Shown here one piece after another: positions 38,942 to 38,984 of a stretch of 38,984 nt of DNA. Origin of the DNA: Alkalilacustris brevis. Lineage in GTDB: Bacteria > Pseudomonadota > Alphaproteobacteria > Rhodobacterales > Rhodobacteraceae. The notes beneath the pieces are model-generated. The model was not told where the DNA came from, searched no databases, and worked only from the letters and a program-made list of their open reading frames with translations. The DNA is taken from NCBI RefSeq assembly GCF_003350345.1, contig NZ_QNVJ01000069.1, positions 1-38,984 on the forward strand. The letters run 5' to 3'. How positions within the stretch are numbered: position 1 is the first letter of the stretch; every line of letters starts with the position of its first letter. Made by a program: the position numbers and the translations under genes.

Positions 38942-38984
38942 ATGACGGAGCGTGGCGTCGGGCTGAGCTATGCGGATGCGGGTG
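38942..38984 (+). CDS. purM: start of phosphoribosylformylglycinamidine cyclo-ligase (cut by window edge)
   Basis: ATG 38942, preceded by GGGGGA, opens a frame reading MTERGVGLSYADAG up to the edge. LxYADAGVDID is the PurM N-terminal signature, and only the first part is visible. PurM makes AIR from FGAM, the step after the PurS/PurQ/PurL enzyme. With only 14 residues the call is provisional. Confidence 0.6.
   Translation, partial: MTERGVGLSYADAG

Noticed and set aside
1-38984. CRISPR arrays, prophage or insertion sequences
   Set aside because: No regularly spaced repeats, cas, integrase (other than XerD), transposase or phage structural genes were seen on either strand.

Overview
The window looks like a piece of chromosome from a marine-type Rhodobacteraceae (Roseobacter-group) alphaproteobacterium. 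The reasons are: high GC with strong G/C at third codon positions; the purC-purS-purQ order; an RNase E whose S1 domain carries the large alphaproteobacterial insertion and whose tail is Ala/Pro/Glu-rich with basic motifs; a DksA that keeps only one of the four zinc cysteines; an IalB-family and a DUF2927-family envelope protein; and a TRAP transporter. No rRNA, tRNA, CRISPR array, transposase or phage gene was found. All gene names rest on motif recognition by eye.

Layout. 1-2005: tail of an unidentified gene, then purine synthesis (purC, purS, purQ); the last bases of the window open another purine gene, probably purM. 2051-5172: a DctB/DctD-type two-component system whose regulator lacks the sigma-54 contact motif. 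5173-8510: rne with a long structured leader and a clear terminator. 8604-9536: an enlarged CcdA. 9786-16290: a leftward six-gene cluster read gntR > ligM-like O-demethylase > TRAP dctP, dctQ, dctM > core-MetE-like methyltransferase, with TGTATACA operators upstream. It is flanked by two inverted, almost identical 37-bp repeats. 16732-19535: a leftward envelope group (GNAT acetyltransferase, DUF2927 lipoprotein, a 54-residue membrane protein, an M48 protease). 19918-24816: dksA, an FAD monooxygenase and a 960-residue chimera of a glycosidase-like barrel, RTX repeats, a helical repeat domain and a C-terminal CFI-box. 24977-30331: cysS (with a compositionally foreign 3' end), a repeat array, then cimA, a methyltransferase, a squalene/phytoene-synthase-fold protein and idi. 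30570-35677: leftward ialB, a CNNM/CBS protein, xerD, a periplasmic protein and a small membrane protein, with an orphan small-RNA candidate between two terminators. 35797-38984: aroK-aroB, a pilin-like protein (leftward), lipA and the start of purM.

Most of the window is ordinary housekeeping. The best candidates for something undescribed are: (1) the 9.8-16.6 kb cluster, which reads as a self-contained import and methyl-removal system (TRAP uptake of a carboxylate, tetrahydrofolate-dependent O-demethylation by a LigM relative, methyl acceptor chemistry by a core-MetE enzyme) under a GntR repressor whose operator sits inside the promoter spacer; (2) the glycosidase-RTX-CFI-box chimera at 21.9-24.8 kb; (3) the mosaic cysS 3' end next to a 9-bp inverted-repeat array; and (4) a possible 70-nt RNA at 31.28-31.35 kb.
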